A stretch of DNA of 64,000 bases from positions 99,295,338-99,359,337 of the forward strand of contig CM056744.1 of the NCBI GenBank assembly GCA_029851415.1, read 5' to 3'. This document shows positions 48,801 to 61,940 of the stretch, in pieces. Within the stretch, counting starts at the first letter, position 1. Every line of letters starts with the position of its first letter. Source of the stretch: Eretmocerus hayati. Taxonomy: Eukaryota > Arthropoda > Insecta > Hymenoptera > Aphelinidae. Under the pieces are notes generated by a model. That model saw only the letters and a list, made by a program, of their open reading frames with translations. It was not told the origin of the DNA and did not search any database. Position numbers and translations under genes: made by a program.

Positions 48801-51800
48801 CTTCAAAAATAATTTCATCCAAGCCTATACACCATAATATATAATACTCCAAAGATAATAATCATCAAAGATTTCTCTCAAGATCCTCGCACCAAATAGA
48901 ACTTACATAGGAAGAATCACGTTATATACAAAATGATTATCTCTGAGAAAATCAAGATACACCATACCTATACAAGAATATAAGTAAAGTCACACGGAAT
49001 AATCTCATGAGATCGCTAATTTTAAACCTATAATACTACAACCTAGGTATGTGCATCAGTGTATTAGGCCTTCAAAACTCACGCGAGCGAAATCGACCGT
49101 ATCAAGATTGAACGTTACCACCATAATACACCATCAAAAGTGCACATACCTATAAGCATTGGCTACGGAAGAGCAAACAAAGAAGCCGACTCTTGATAAT
49201 ATATATAGCGATGCAATGATGCACATTGAAACCATTACTCTTTTATACCAGTCACATATCTCATTACGTTTTCTTCTATCTATAGGTTTTGGTACGATGA
49301 ACCCATTCGAAAATGCGGAACGATAATATTGAGAATTGAACAAATGTTGAACTAGAGTTATACTCTATAACTGTATTTTCACGGTATAATTACTAAATTT
49401 GTGTGAATTTGAATTTTCGCGCCAAAAAAATCTGATTAGTATGTATATGTATAATGTACCTGTACTCTGTTATAGGTATATGGAGTACGGAAGCCGGAAA
49501 ATAACGAAATGGTACGTGTCACTTTCGACGAGCAATTAGCGCCTACCACCTACTGATGTGGATATGTATATGTATGTTATGTGTGAAGGAGAGCGAGATG
49601 AAAGTGAATTTACTGGTAGATGTATATAGATTACTTACGGTACTATCTGCTGAGATGGTTTAAATTGTTGCTGTGGCTGCTGCTGCGACTGTAGCGGTAG
49701 TAACGGCCTATTCTCTTGCAGAGCTTTACCGGTCACTAGTGCGACCTGCAGTAGCACCGCTAGCGCGGCCTGCAAAATAAATCCGATATTTGATATTTAT
49801 TAAAAAAATATTTCAGATCGAAATTTTTTTTGAATGAAAAATTTTATGGTTTTTCCCATTCTGTTACATATTTACCAACCAATTGAGTTCTTTAAAACTT
49901 TGATGATTTCGGGTGGAAGAGATCTAAATATATTTTAAATTTTCAAAAAATTGTTTTGCTATGTTGGGGGCTGTTTTGATCGATGATTAATTTCAGAAAA
50001 AATTAATTTTGCATCGTGCCAATGAGCTCGCATTATTGGAGGCTATATTGAAATTTCTTTGGACGATATTGAAACCAATCAAAACAGCCTTCAATGTGTT
50101 GAAACGATTTTTTGACAATTTGCAACGGATAGACACGTGTATATACCGTTCAAAATAAAAAAGGGCGAAGAGTTAGTCAAATTTTGAAAAAATTGAGAAA
50201 TTTGCCTCATGGTTTCCTGAATTTTGATGGGTTTGCAGTGATTCTTTTGCAGAAGATTTTTCCCATCTACTTTGTGATATTCTCCAACTTGAAAAAAGAC
50301 TTCTGAATGGCTTGCATTCATGGTTTGATTGTGAGAAACCGCATGAGTACGTCTGGACTCACAATTAGCCTATTTTGATAGTGAACAGTACATTAACCAT
50401 TCCCGTCCTGAGCTATTCATTTTTCGAAGTTTTGAATGAATATTTGAAATACCGAAGACGTCTGACAAGTATCAACAATTCTCTGATTTTCACGGAACCG
50501 ATAGTTTTCAGTATTCCTGACATCTCGACGAGTTTTTGAGAAATATAAATGTTCGTCTTTGTGAGTTATTTCAGTAATTTATTGAAAAATTTGAAAAATG
50601 ACAGTGGTCCTAACGAAATTTTTCATATTTTTTCATTGAATTTTTGCAGTGGTATAGATATTGGAAACATCATAAACTCTATCAAACTCGAGAAATCGGC
50701 AATACTTTTGATGTCTATGTTAGTGGAAAAAAAAAAAAACTGAAAAATCTCGAAATTCAAGAGTTACGGTGAGTTTGCGACAGAAATAAAATTCCAGGAT
50801 TCTTTTAGTTCCTTCTCATAGCTACATAAATTCTACGATTAAAAGTACTTTTATCACCAGTAAATCAAAATTTTGTAAAAAATTCAATCAAGATCGGTAT
50901 GAAACTGTGCAAAATTGTCATGGGAAAGCCGATATAATTTTCTTTCTTTTTTCTACACAGCGATAAACGATAGCAATTACCACTGATATGTATGTTATAC
51001 CAAAGGTATTTAGGGTATCGTAAAAAGTGAATGCGCGCATGCTGATGAGGCTATGAGTATATAGAAATTCGCTTCCAATTTCTCTAACGATCTAAACCAA
51101 TCCATACATATATATATATATATATCTCATAGAGGTGTTTACGATTGAAGCAAACCTTTATAGAGAGAAATTGACTTTAGAATCTATCCTAGTCTCAAGA
51201 TCGTTGCCTGCTAATGATGCGAATTGATGAGCCATTCGAAAAAGAGATAGAAGATATATATACATTTTATTGATTCCTTAGATGGTCAGATTCGAATTTG
51301 CAGAGAGACTGGCTGGTAGAGAAGTCTAAAATTCAAGAAACACTTTCTCAGGTACAAATATCATCGTATATGGTTAGATGGTATTCGCTAAGTTTATAGT
51401 TAGGCTAATATTCAAGTTATCTCACGCGATTATTAAGCAACTTTGCAAGGACGGCCTAATCATTATACAGGTAATTTCATGGGTGGTTGAGAAGTTATGG
51501 GTAAATCACTTTTTTTTTTTTTTGACGAATTGGATGGTTCTAATACACGACGAAACAGATCAAAGAAAGGAAAAGTGCACTGGCCGTTTGTATTAGTGGA
51601 TATGAGGTGAATTCTAGAAAAAAAAAAGGTAGAAAGGAGGAGCGATAGTTTTTTACTGCGAGCGTAAATTTAGGCGCACACTTGGAGTAACATTGTAGTT
51701 TATATGGTTTGGGTGGACTTTGAGTGAGTGGTAGAGTTGCATGACTTTCTTTCTCAAAATTTTTTTCTAAGTAAAAAGTTATGAGCATACCGATTTATGA

Positions 51801-53047
51801 AATTTTCTCACGACTTTCGATGTTAAGATGTGATATGGAAGAAAGTTTACACCCGACCAATCTAGAAATTTCATGGATTGGAACGAATTGTAGGTTTTAA
51901 AAAAAATTGAAGGATAATCTCACACTTGGATTAGATTACCATATTAAATCATGCATTGAAGAGATTTTAAAGCTGCTTGAAGCATAACGAATTTGTAAAA
52001 CATAAGTGCATCTATTATCATGAGAAAATTCATCGCCTGACACTGACTTTATAGTTTATTCTATACGTTGTATGATACAACTGAAGGAATGGTATCCTAG
52101 AATTTTCATTGAAAATTTTCGAAATGGCTTCATTGAAAGTAAAAACAAGTGAGCTTTGAAACTTTGGTCGATATTTTAGCAAGCACAAATTTTTTGACCA
52201 AAGTATTTCACACTATGAAATATCATTTTCAAAAAATTCTTAAACTTTTCTGTTAGCTGACAAAAATAGGGTTCGATGAATTGAATGTTTCTCTGGGCTA
52301 GAGTCTGATAGATAGAATGAACTAGAAGATAAAATATTCTTGGCCAGATGAATTCGAGTAACTTCGTCGGTTGCAAGAGCGTATTTCGAATTCCAAGACT
52401 TTGTTCTATATTTATGTTGGTAAGATAAGGTCTAATTGATTTCAAGGGAATAAGAGTTGTTATCTTCAGATAACAAATTCCAGTCAGCACTTCTAAAAAA
52501 CAAAGAAAATTCATAGTCAATGCACGAAAGCTCGATTTCACGTGTGAAATATCAAGCCCTACTAATTACTTTTCTAATTTATCACTTTACTTTTTCCTGA
52601 AGATTTGAAAATTTCCATATCAGAATTTTGATTGAATTTTGTGAACATCTAAGACAAAAATCCATCTTGTCTTTAAAAATGAAATGTCACCACTTTCTCG
52701 AGTCCGCGAGCACATCAATTCTCAAACCTTCAAGCCCGCCAAAAGCTCCACTTTTAATTCGGTAAAAGCTCAAAGCTTCCACACCATTACGCTCGCAGCA
52801 CACCGTCCATCCCTCTCATCACCCATTTATCTTTTTTGTTTTCGCAATCACTGAATCGTCCATATCACTCAATAAAAATCATCAAAAAACCGCCAACCCA
52901 CGATTCAAGAGTCCAAAAATTTTTTGCACTGTGTATCACTTTCAAAATTTGTTCCATCAATCGCATCACAACCAAACGTAATCTTGAATTTCTTTTTTTT
53001 TTGTTCGAAAATCTGCAACTAACCGCACTGGCCGGGCCAATCCCCAT
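39875..53047 (-). CDS. Secreted Gly-rich protein with Trp/Lys/Pro repeats, twelve exons
   Basis: The minus-strand exons are 53047-53024, 49769-49639, 44828-44281, 43823-43764, 43337-43279, 43023-42952, 42576-42505, 42161-41928, 41388-41334, 41031-40960, 40598-40420 and 40132-39875. All phases agree, giving 587 residues. Residues 1-24 are a signal peptide built from two exons (MGIGPASA plus a hydrophobic AALAVLLQVALV). Residues 52-215 are Gly-rich with a 14-residue tandem unit and then a His/Glu run; residues 222-502 are repeats of the type KxWxPxWKKVxxPxW, many carried on small exons of 55-72 bp; the last 85 residues are Pro/Gln-rich. No enzyme motif is seen. I do not recognise the family. 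Composition suggests an extracellular, cuticle or eggshell structural protein; function is inferred only. Exon 8 uses an AAG acceptor, slightly weak. Confidence 0.8.
41558..41660 (-). repeat. Short interspersed repeat, copy 3
   Basis: The reverse complement matches the repeat at 20527-20645 through most of its length, including CGCACCGAG, ATGAGGTTGTA and GGTAACCTCATGA. It lies in an intron of the Trp-rich gene. Confidence 0.6.
44652..44795 (-). repeat. 42-bp tandem coding repeat in the Gly-rich domain
   Basis: Units starting AAATTTCCG occur at 44652, 44688, 44730 and 44772, spaced 36, 42 and 42 bases. On the minus strand each full unit encodes GGAGNFGGDFGGGH. The near-identity of the last two units suggests recent unit duplication or slippage. 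Confidence 0.85.
45368..45769. mobile_element. About 400-bp TIR element with internal direct repeat
   Basis: The ends are CCACTGTAAGAAGAAATCC and the mirror of CCCTGTAAGAAGAAATTC. Inside, a block of about 70 bases (45465-45530) recurs in direct orientation near 45632-45700, sharing GGACATATTCTTCCT. No transposase frame is present. Confidence 0.6.
47092..48462. repeat. Foldback element 9, carrying a second foldback in its left arm
   Basis: The tips AAAACACAATTTTT and mirror bracket the unit. The main arms (about 47600-48000 and 48050-48440) mirror each other closely, including GTAACTTTGGGAC, CACTTTTTACAAAACC and CGATCGGATGTTT. The left arm is interrupted by another palindrome (47107-47600) that is absent from the right arm. 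Confidence 0.8.
47107..47600. repeat. Foldback element 10, nested
   Basis: The outer parts pair through TCAGCTGAATTTTTGAG (47124-47140) with CTCAAAAATTCAGCTGA (47585-47600), and further in GTCTACAGGTCA with its mirror. It sits inside the left arm of foldback 9. Confidence 0.7.
49945..50120. repeat. Small inverted repeat (about 175 bp)
   Basis: GGGCTGTTTTGATCGATG on the left mirrors ACCAATCAAAACAGCC on the right, with pairing continuing outward through TCAAAAAATTGTTTT and its mirror. It could be a decayed MITE. Confidence 0.5.
51108..51126. repeat. TA microsatellite
   Basis: A short run of alternating T and A within intron 1 of the Trp-rich gene. Confidence 0.8.
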
Positions 53048-53220
53048 GGCGCCTCGTCGTCCAAATTTTCACTAGATAATTTTTCTTCTTATTCTTCTTT
53101 TCTTTATAAGCTGTTGTAAAATAAAAAAATTTGAAGAGGCGCCTCTGCTCTACTCGATAGCAGGGCCCAACTGCAACGGCTTACACGAAAACTTTGACCC
53201 AGCGGGCCCGTACATCGACG

Positions 53221-53228
53221 TTATATAG
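53221..53228 (-). promoter_or_regulatory. TATA box candidate for the Trp-rich gene
   Basis: CTATATAA on the minus strand, 174 bases upstream of the start codon at 53047. A start of transcription near 53195 would give a 5' leader of about 150 bases. Tissue-restricted structural genes in insects often use TATA promoters. Confidence 0.5.
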
Positions 53229-53249
53229 GCGCGTATCCTCCTCCCCTTT

Positions 53250-56200
53250 TTCACCAAATGCTTTTAGTCCAGGAAACTTGGTATAAACCACCTCTGGGTC
53301 TACCACCACCATCACCACCACTATCACCTTTTTCTTTTAGGTATTATATGTATGAGACAGACACAACAGTATCCCCCTCCGGACGTCCGGACGTCCTCTC
53401 CTTTTCCTTTCGCCGACGAGCTATATCTGCCAAATGAGTATAGAACACCTTCTGACACTTTCTTCCCAGACGATAGTGAGAGTGTACTCCATGTGTTTGT
53501 GTCTTTTAGGTTCAACGATATGAAAAGGTGAGCTTTTTAAAGGGTTTCTGTGTTATGGCGGGCTTTTTGAAATTTTTTTTAGGATACTATGGTACAGGTG
53601 AACTGGTTGGTTATTGATGAGGTATCAGTCGTAATCGATAATAATCGATTTTTGATCGAAGGTTGACGACGACGGCGATGACGATGATGATGATGATGTG
53701 GTTGCTTTTGATTGTGGGCTTGGTTTATTCGGTAATCGTTGAAACGTTTTTCCTGGTAATGCCGAAAGGGCCGGCTGAGTGAGCTGGTTTTGCGCTTTCT
53801 CTGAGATCTGAAATTTGCGAGAACCAATAAGGAAACTCAAATGCGATTTCATAACGATCAAGAAGAATGATGGAGGCTTCGTGAGAGTCGACCTTCACAT
53901 TTACATATGCCAATTCGTGGCATAGTTTTGTAGCGATAGATTTTGGTGGATACGCATGGTGGTTCGTGACAGAGGGAACTTTTTTTGTCTTTGTATTTGG
54001 AGGAGAAGGGGTGTACAATTTCATGTACTCGTAGGGCTAATTGTGCTTCAAAAATTTTGCTGGGAAAGAATCCCTGGTGAAGAATTTTCGATTCCGGTGA
54101 AGAAGCTCCGGTGAAATAATTCCAAATTTGAATTTAGAATTATTTCATCGGAGCTTCAATTCATTGATTGCAATAACATTTTTCAAAGACTTGGTTAGAA
54201 TCGTGAATATTTCTGTAAGAAAAACTCCCAGTCAATCCCGATTATGTATTTCTCAAGGTGGAAATTTGGAGATCAATTAAGGAGGGGCTTGCGAGCTTCC
54301 AAAATCTTTATGGTTTCTGATGGTTCATCATCGTGCTTCAAGAAATTAATACTGTCTTGAGTTTTTGCGGTTGTCGGTGATTTACACATTGGTAAATGAA
54401 ATGGGTACACGCGAAAGGACTAAACAGCTCATTTTTCCTGGGATGCAGGATATCTGAGCCTGAGGACAATTTTTTTAAGATTTTCCCGAATTTTTTCAAG
54501 ACTTTTCTGGATTTGTAAAAATTTTTGTAGTCTGGTCCAACACTAACCATGTAAAACAAATTCACCGTGATTTAAGGAAAAATCTGCTCAAGCATTCAAA
54601 ATACATCTCGAGGAATATCACTATTAAGTTTACTGTGGATCTGTTCATCCATTTTGAAATTTATCCATTTTTGACTCACTTTAAATATTTTTCCAAGGGG
54701 TTACCCAAGTAACCTCTTCCATCTATTCATCCTTCGGGAAGGTGTAGTTCTTTCCCCTGTACACTTGCCGGGCATGAATTCTGAGCAAGTTTAAAAAAAA
54801 TTTTCCATTCCTGAGTTGTTGTTTCAATCCAAATCAGACCGTTTGCGGTGTTTTGATAATCGCAAGTCTAATTTCCATATCTCCAGAATTGGAATCTAAT
54901 ATTAGGATCTCGAGTAGCACATCAGGGGTAAAAAAGCTTCTTCCCAGATCTGTTCAGATTTTATGTCCGGTGATTGTACAGTTACCGAATAAGTCATCTT
55001 GGAAACTATTGAATTAAGGTATAGTAATTATGTCAAATTAGTCCAATTTTTACGTGGATGAAACGTCTACGTTAGGAGATTATCAAAGTTCACCACTGTC
55101 AGTTAAATTCACCATTCATCCAAGTGATTGATGAAAACTTGTTCTTAGATTTGATAGGATCAGCAAATATTTTTATCATGAAATGATGATATGTGATCTC
55201 TAATTTTTTTCAATATTCGACGTGGAAAACGGTTCAATTTTCAGCAAAAAGTCTTCATCGGCTGTATAAATTTTGTTGCGATCGCAATCGTTATATTAGA
55301 TTTCATATTTGATACGAAAACGGAACAACTTTCAGATTTAGTTCCAATTAAATTATAGTTGCCAAACCTTGCTCTTTTCAGATAAATGTGCATCGCGGCA
55401 TAATCTAAATGACTTTTCACTCCAAGATAACTGATCTATTTAGATAACCAAATGGTACCAAAATCACTTCTAAATTGCAAAATTAAATCTACTAACACAC
55501 GAAATTTATCTATTCAATCATTTTTATTGAGGCAATCAAACACACCAATAAAATATTTCGCAGAATTTTCTCACATTTCAATCACCATTCACTCAACACG
55601 CGACAATAATACCCACCATAAACGAATCCTCCGACACCTTCAACTTGAAGAGTCTGGCACTAAATATTCGAAACAGATGTTGCCCTCGGGGCTATCCAAT
55701 GAAATTCTACGTTCAACAGGCATCATCATCTCGCCTCAAGTTGGCTACCGAAAACGATTATATCCGTTGTATATATTCCTGTCTTCTTTCATTAAATTCA
55801 TCTTAGTATATGTATATGGAGAATTTACTAAAATTGATCCTAGAAGATCCTCAAAATGACGCCCGGAAATGAGTTGTTGAAAAGTGAATCTACGTTTGAG
55901 GCAAAATTGACGACTAACGAGATGCGAGATTCGTATAATAGATAAGACACACATTCAATAAAAATTCTGAAGAAAGTCTTGTACGAGTCTATTAGATTCA
56001 GTGACTCAAAGTCATTATATTATACTTGGTGGTATGAAAGTGATGATCAAACATTGTATTTCCTTCCAGCTAGAGGAACATCCTATTTCTTGTTTGGAGT
56101 ATAAACTTTTTTTTCGTATGTGCAATTTCTTGATAGTAGATGGTATTTTCATGATCGGGGAAATAATTATGACTAGTCGTTTTTTAGGATTAGACTTGAC

Positions 56201-59200
56201 AACTCATTGAGTTTCTTAGTATGATGTATTTGTCAATTTAGAATTACGTGGTGATTGACGATTTGTTGCTAATCTACAATCTATTCTTGTATCATTGAAT
56301 TTTACGTATTGTAAGTAAGGGGACTAATTCCAACATTCTGATGCAGTCATTCCATGTTGGCCAGCCAAATCACCTTTTTACGGTGTCATGAATCGTTTTT
56401 ATTGTTTCTTGTACAACAAAAAATTTACGAGGCTAAATTTTGAAGAGCTGAAAATTCTAGATGAAGAGTTACGGAACAAATATTCAAAAATCAGGGATGT
56501 AAGGATGAATATTTGGAATGCCAAAATTCAGATCGTTCGGAAAATAATAAATTAGAATTAATCAAAAATCAGATGATCGAAACTTCTGAGATGAAAGTTG
56601 GGCCAACATTTCGATACAATACCTCCGAATTTTCGCCAATCCGAATTTCGATCGTTCCTCTCTTTAGGCTTTCCGAGCGTACCCGATTTTCGACCCTGCC
56701 AATTTTGTAATTTTAAATATGCACTCATTTACACTTCCGATTTTTGAATATTCATCTTTCTATGATTCTGCATCCCAAGTTTTGATCTACTATTCGGTAC
56801 ACTGCTTCCCGAATTTTTGTCTTTCCATAAAATTGACTAAACTCAATAATTTTCTTGACATTGTACAAAAATTACGTCCTGAGTCTCATCAATATACTTT
56901 GCACGTCCGCAAGAACAATTGTATAAGAAATTCTTGATAAATTCATCGTTTGCCCTCAGAAAAAGTTTACAACCGTTGAAAGACCCACATTTTGTGAATT
57001 CATGCACCGTCTTTGATTCTTGCGTAAACGATAAATGTAAACACTCACAATCGCCACAAAATACCCTCTATTCCATTTTCTTACCAATTTTATGAGGTAA
57101 AATTGGCAATAGTTGAACATGATTATCCCTCATTGCAATAAAATCAAGATAAAAAAAAGAAAAAAAATTAAATTGAGGAAATAGATGAATCGAAGCGTGA
57201 GGTTAGAATAAATTAGAGGTGAACACGATCATCGTTCTTCAAAGAGATTATTTCATCTGATGAATGACTCTTAGAGTCACGAAAAGCAGATGGACCTCAT
57301 CCTCTCACTTTCTCCCCTGACTCATGTACATTACATACGTATAGGAGATCTTCGTCCCTAGCAATTTCGCAATCTTTCAGTGTGAGATACTTAGAGGACC
57401 AATAAAAATAAAACTTATCCCTGTATTTCGTATGTGCGAGTAGTAAATATATGTAGAGTTTACATTTTTATGGGACGCAGTATGTTTTTTTTTTGAGAAA
57501 AAATTGAAATGTGTCCTCCTTGCAAAGTTGCATGCCAGGATATAAGAAATTATACAACATCTGGAAGTTTGCCATGCCACAGTTTTGAAACTCTATTCTT
57601 TCGTGAAAATGGACTCTTACTGCAATTGTTATTTGGATGATGAAATTTTTCTACTTTGCAAGAATTACATAATGTTTTTTGGCACTTCTTTGGAATACAA
57701 ATTGTGGAAAATCAATCGAGTGGCATATATAGGTTTCGATAGTTGCTTCGCAAAAGTCATGTAATCATTTCTATGACTTTTGGATGTTATAACAAACGAA
57801 CATCTTAGCATTGAAAAAATTTCTAATAAAGAATCCACTAGGAGATATAATTTCCATACCGTTCAGTTACAAAGAGCTCGGACCTCTTGGCGAGTTCTGA
57901 ATTTGATGCATGGCTCAATCACGATGGGTGGCAGATAATATGATTTTGAACGGAAGCAAATGATAGGGTAATCATCTTATCTCTTTTCGATCAATTTGTA
58001 TGAAGTGATTGACGTTGTATTGCATGATCCAGACTTCAAGTTATGGAATGTAAATCTCATTTCAAACTTAAAAGGTGCAGGGTAATACTTTTAGTGTATC
58101 CTCTGACATTGAAAACACTCATGGAGTGTCAAGTAAGATGTCGATTACACTGATAGTGATGTAATTCGATTGTAGATTGTACGGCTGACGAATCATTTGA
58201 GGTATGCATGTATCAAGTTGTCTCATTTATGCATCGATTTGTGAAATTCTGGTTCAGAATAAATTGTTTAATTCGATGCGAAATCTCAACTTATTATCGA
58301 TTTAAGCTAAATTATTTATCGCTAAAATTTTTTTCCTCGATTTCTATATGATTAGTGGAATGATTTCGAATTAATTTATGGCAGAGTTTGTGGAAGAAAT
58401 GATGAAAATCGTGACAATATTCTGAAATTTTCCAGCCACAAAAATGTTATCCTCTTACCCAACATGCTTCAGTATCTTGGAATTTTTTTGGCGTGATAAT
58501 TTTGAGCACTGAAAATCGACCAAGACACCAGATGGTTCATCGAATGATATAAAAATTGATCTTTCTGCTCCACTAAACGATATTATTTCATTTATGTATC
58601 ATTTAGTTATTGAAATATCCTTGAGAATATCCGAGTAGTGGACCAGTGTTCTGATTCCCGCATCCTCGTCATTTTTCAGTCTAAGAAAATTTGAGTGCTG
58701 TTTCTTGTCCTTTAGAACAAAACTATTTTATTAAATCTAAATTCTTTTGTTAAATTAGAATATATCATTTGAATAGAAAACAGTCAAAAATAACACTCGA
58801 ACTCAATGATTTTTTACAATCCACTTATTCCATCCCAGGCGAGCGTATGAGAGCAGATTTCGGTATAAATTCTGTGGATACTTGATTCGCAAATGCCCAA
58901 AATGTCGCAGAATCTTTTCAAATCTCTTTCCGCTCAGTCGTACAAAAGTTGAGGTGGACTCGCAGAAAATCCGTATCGTCTCATTTTAGCTGACTATAGG
59001 TTTTCTTTAAATCCCATGAGGTACATACAACCACATTATGAAATTTCCACGACGATTGACTTTTGATAGCCGAATCCTTATTCCTACAACAAACTATAAT
59101 GTTCTAATGATAAGTTTGACATTTTTTAGCTTCCTATAAAGTCTGGTAAATTTTGCAGGCTCCATGAGCTCCCTATGAGCTACGGATAAATTATGAATAT

Positions 59201-59212
59201 TGCAGGCACATA
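53250..59212. other. Long intergenic stretch without recognised genes
   Basis: The first part holds low-complexity sequence (CCACCACCATCACCACC near 53300 and a GAT-rich run at 53660-53700). A 135-codon plus-strand frame at 55452-55859 has no known motif and AT-driven composition. A short strong hairpin lies at 54103-54157. I see nothing else. Confidence 0.45.
54103..54157. repeat. Short perfect-type hairpin
   Basis: GAAGCTCCGGTGAAATAATTC and GAATTATTTCATCGGAGCTTC pair over 21 bases with one mismatch around a 13-base loop. It could be a small MITE or a structured RNA; there is no further evidence. Confidence 0.5.
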
Positions 59213-59340
59213 CCCTGGTAGAAATTCATCCTCATGTAACACATTATTAGCCATAAAATGGCCATGTTCAGCCAAAATTGGCCAAAAATAGCCATTTTAT
59301 GTCTATTAATGTGTTACATCGAAGTAAATTTCTACCAGGG
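59213..59340. mobile_element. 128-bp MITE, CCCTGGTAGAAAT family
   Basis: The ends CCCTGGTAGAAATT and exact mirror are flanked by ATA on both sides, a likely 3-bp target duplication. The interior is also inverted, with GTAACACATTA paired to TAATGTGTTAC and GCCATAAAATGGC-like words. It is complete and short. Confidence 0.8.
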
Positions 59341-61123
59341 ATATTACACAGAATACTATTCATAAATATTTTTCCCAAATGAATAGCATATTTTTACGTA
59401 GATGACTTTTTTTATAAGCTTCAGGTAGAGTTCTGCGTTATTCAAAATCAGTATGACAGTGTTTCCTTCATCGGCGATAAGGGTTTGAATAGATATTAGT
59501 CTTAAGGCTTGTGACAAGGTAAACTGTAAGGGAAGGTGGCACGGAGCAAATCAAATTCTGATGCGTCATCAGTCTGAAACAATGTCAGAGGTCATCTATG
59601 TTCTGGACAAAATAGCTCTGTCATGGTCATTAAAAAATCAAAGCCTCTTCCTCAAATATAGTTTTAGTAAAAACCGTGCACAACTCGATCCCTAATCTCC
59701 GTAGACCAGGATCTAACTCTCACCCAATTCCACTTTTCTTCCTCAAAATCCAAATTTTTCAGGTCTCATAACAACCCATTCTTCTACCTCATCCTGTTTC
59801 ATAATCGCTCGAGGGCATCAGGTGTGCAATCCTTAAAATAAAACCGCAATCACGCACTTGACCGTCCCATAATGTGAAATTCAATCCTGTCATTTACCAC
59901 CACTACCACCACTCATTCAAAAACCATCAAACCAAACCGCGACGGTAATCCGATTCGTCATCATATATAAGGATCTCTCAACTCAATCTATGCGTGTAAA
60001 AATTACATGCACATACCTACACACTAAGAATGTTATATACAAGTGAAAATTGCGGAAGAGTATTTTATATTTTCAAGAATTCTGTTCGTCTTTCTCCTTC
60101 TCTGGGTATATTACTGTCTTTGGGGTCTTTGAGCGAGCCCAGAGCAAAAAAAGAAAAAAATGACACAAGACGAGAATGAAAAGTGAAAGATGCATCGCAG
60201 CCAACGCACACGGTGCATTTACAGTAGTATTTTATATATGGAAGTCTCACCGTAACGTTATAGTTGGTGTTGATGTTGCTATCTCGTATCGTTGCTTATG
60301 ACTTTAGCGGAGTTGCGGGAGAAAGTGATCGAAAAGAAACAAGATCAACCGGCCGGCCCGGGCTCGCTGTGCGTTACTACCACCATCACATTTCCTTCAA
60401 AATCATTTTGAAATACTTGTAATGCATTGGATTTTAGTACAGCTTGCACTGAATTTGTGATCAAAGTATGTGGGACTTTTTATATGTGAACGGAATACAA
60501 GCCAAGTTCATTCGCAAGGTTACGTGGTATACATAGGCAAGGTTATTGCACATTATGGAATTTATATTAGTGTGAGTAATGAGTGTGAGAATATCTGTGT
60601 GAGTAATGAGTGTGAGTAGCAAGCTTTATAAGTTTAAGTAATCTGGTTAGGGTACTTTTGGTCAAGAGGTGGACGCACTTGTTTCTCAACTGACTTGACT
60701 CTTTTGTCGTTTCGCTTTCGTTTGTGTGAACTTGTTTTTTTTTTCTTTTTTCAATGCGGGAAGAATGATTCTCTTCCTTGTTCCTGCTACAAGAATTCGA
60801 TAAATGAATTCTAGCGGTACGTAAAATGTAGCTCTTTCAATGGTCATGGAAAGTTTGGAGGATTTAGAACCCTGGAAAGAAATAATTAGCAGCGGTCTAT
60901 GAAGATATATAATAGATTTGAGCGAAATCAATCGAAATCGGTTGGGTCAATTGCATATGTTCTTCTTTCTTCTGCACAATACTTTGAAAGCACATTTCTC
61001 ATCATGGCTCAAAGGAATAAGGAGCTATGTGACTTCCTATCCACGAGCTGCTTTCAATATTTTATTGATGTTTTCGAAGATTTCGAAGATTTCAAAGATT
61101 TTGATGGAACGCTATAGGTGCGT
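59341..61123. other. Intergenic, nothing recognised
   Basis: No convincing gene is recognised. A tandem of GTGTGAGTAATGAGTGTGAG words occurs at 60572-60620, and AT-rich short frames occur on both strands. Confidence 0.4.
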
Positions 61124-61374
61124 TGAGGTGCGTAAGTAGTAACAGACGAGCATGACCAGACAAACTTTTGCGTTGATTGGTAGCTACCTACCTGGATCAT
61201 TCTAGTGTATCATAAAATTTCATAGTGTAATTATTTCCTTGCTGGATGTAAATTTGATTTTGAACGATAAACCCTGAAAGGGAAGAACATTATTTAAGCT
61301 ATTTGGTATATATGTCAATCCGATAGTGAACCTGTCTGGCCATACTCGTCTGTTACTACTTATCATACCTCACA
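61124..61374. mobile_element. About 251-bp MITE with AGTAGTAACAGACGAG ends
   Basis: The inverted ends share GTAGTAACAGACGAG and GACCAGACA-type words over about 40 bases with few mismatches. A single related end occurs at 63719-63760, next to the tRNA-like sequence. No coding frame is present. Confidence 0.65.
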
Positions 61375-61532
61375 GTGGTTCCATGAATTGTTTTTTATAT
61401 GCCAGCAATTGAATGGTAACTGTGACCACAGTACCTAAGAAATTTACCATTATATCATTTGAATACATGCTTTAGACACAGTAGATTTAAGATGAAATTT
61501 TTATCATTCAATTTGATACTTGAGCTTTATAC

Positions 61533-61790
61533 CCCTGGTAGAAATCTATTCCAAGTTTTTGCCAGTTAACGACCATTACGTTGCATCGCTTTCCAAAATA
61601 TGGCTTGTGATAATAGCCAAATTTGACACCAAATGAAACGGGGTAAACAACCATATAACGACCATTATTCTTGGCCCATGATTCATGGCCAAATACTGGA
61701 GGGAAAATGGATATGCCCCTAATACCAATCCAGAAAAACTAGCTACGAAATGGACAATAAATGGCCATTTCGTAGCTGATGTGTGGGCTC
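61533..61790 (+). mobile_element. Truncated CCCTGGTAGAAAT-family element
   Basis: It begins CCCTGGTAGAAATCTATTCC and continues with the same internal sequence as 61941-62115 (GTTGCATCGCTTTCCAAAA, ACACCAAATGAAACGG). No matching right end is seen before 61941, so it appears truncated. The right limit is approximate. Confidence 0.55.
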
Positions 61791-61807
61791 GTATCCTTTT
61801 CAACGAT

Positions 61808-61847
61808 AGCGCGCGCACGTGTGTGTGTGTGTGTGTGCGCGCGCACA
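61808..61847 (+). repeat. GT/GC microsatellite
   Basis: A run of GC then GT then GC dinucleotides, alternating purine-pyrimidine throughout. Confidence 0.9.
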
Positions 61848-61940
61848 TATTGATGTGTATGGAAATAACTAGATTCCAAATTGTGCATCAATCGAAGAGA
61901 ATTTATTAAATATGCATGACTAGATCTTCACATGGTTTCG

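Larger units (their letters stand above)
44829..49638 (-). other. Intron 2 of the Trp-rich gene
   Basis: A 4.8-kb intron that holds a 400-bp TIR element (45368-45769), a fragment of the short interspersed repeat near 45310-45345 and a nested cluster of foldbacks (47052-48690). No gene is recognised on either strand. Confidence 0.65.
49770..53023 (-). other. Intron 1 of the Trp-rich gene
   Basis: A 3.25-kb AT-rich intron with a small inverted repeat (49945-50120) and a TA microsatellite near 51108-51126. No gene is recognised; a 121-codon minus-strand frame at 52176-52541 has no motif. Confidence 0.6.

Noticed and set aside
53725..54024. 99-codon minus-strand frame upstream of the Trp-rich gene
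   Set aside because: No recognisable domain and no splice link to the gene; the other frames are equally open.
55452..55859. 135-codon plus-strand frame
   Set aside because: No motif, no splice partner and AT-driven composition; such lengths arise by chance in this much AT-rich DNA.
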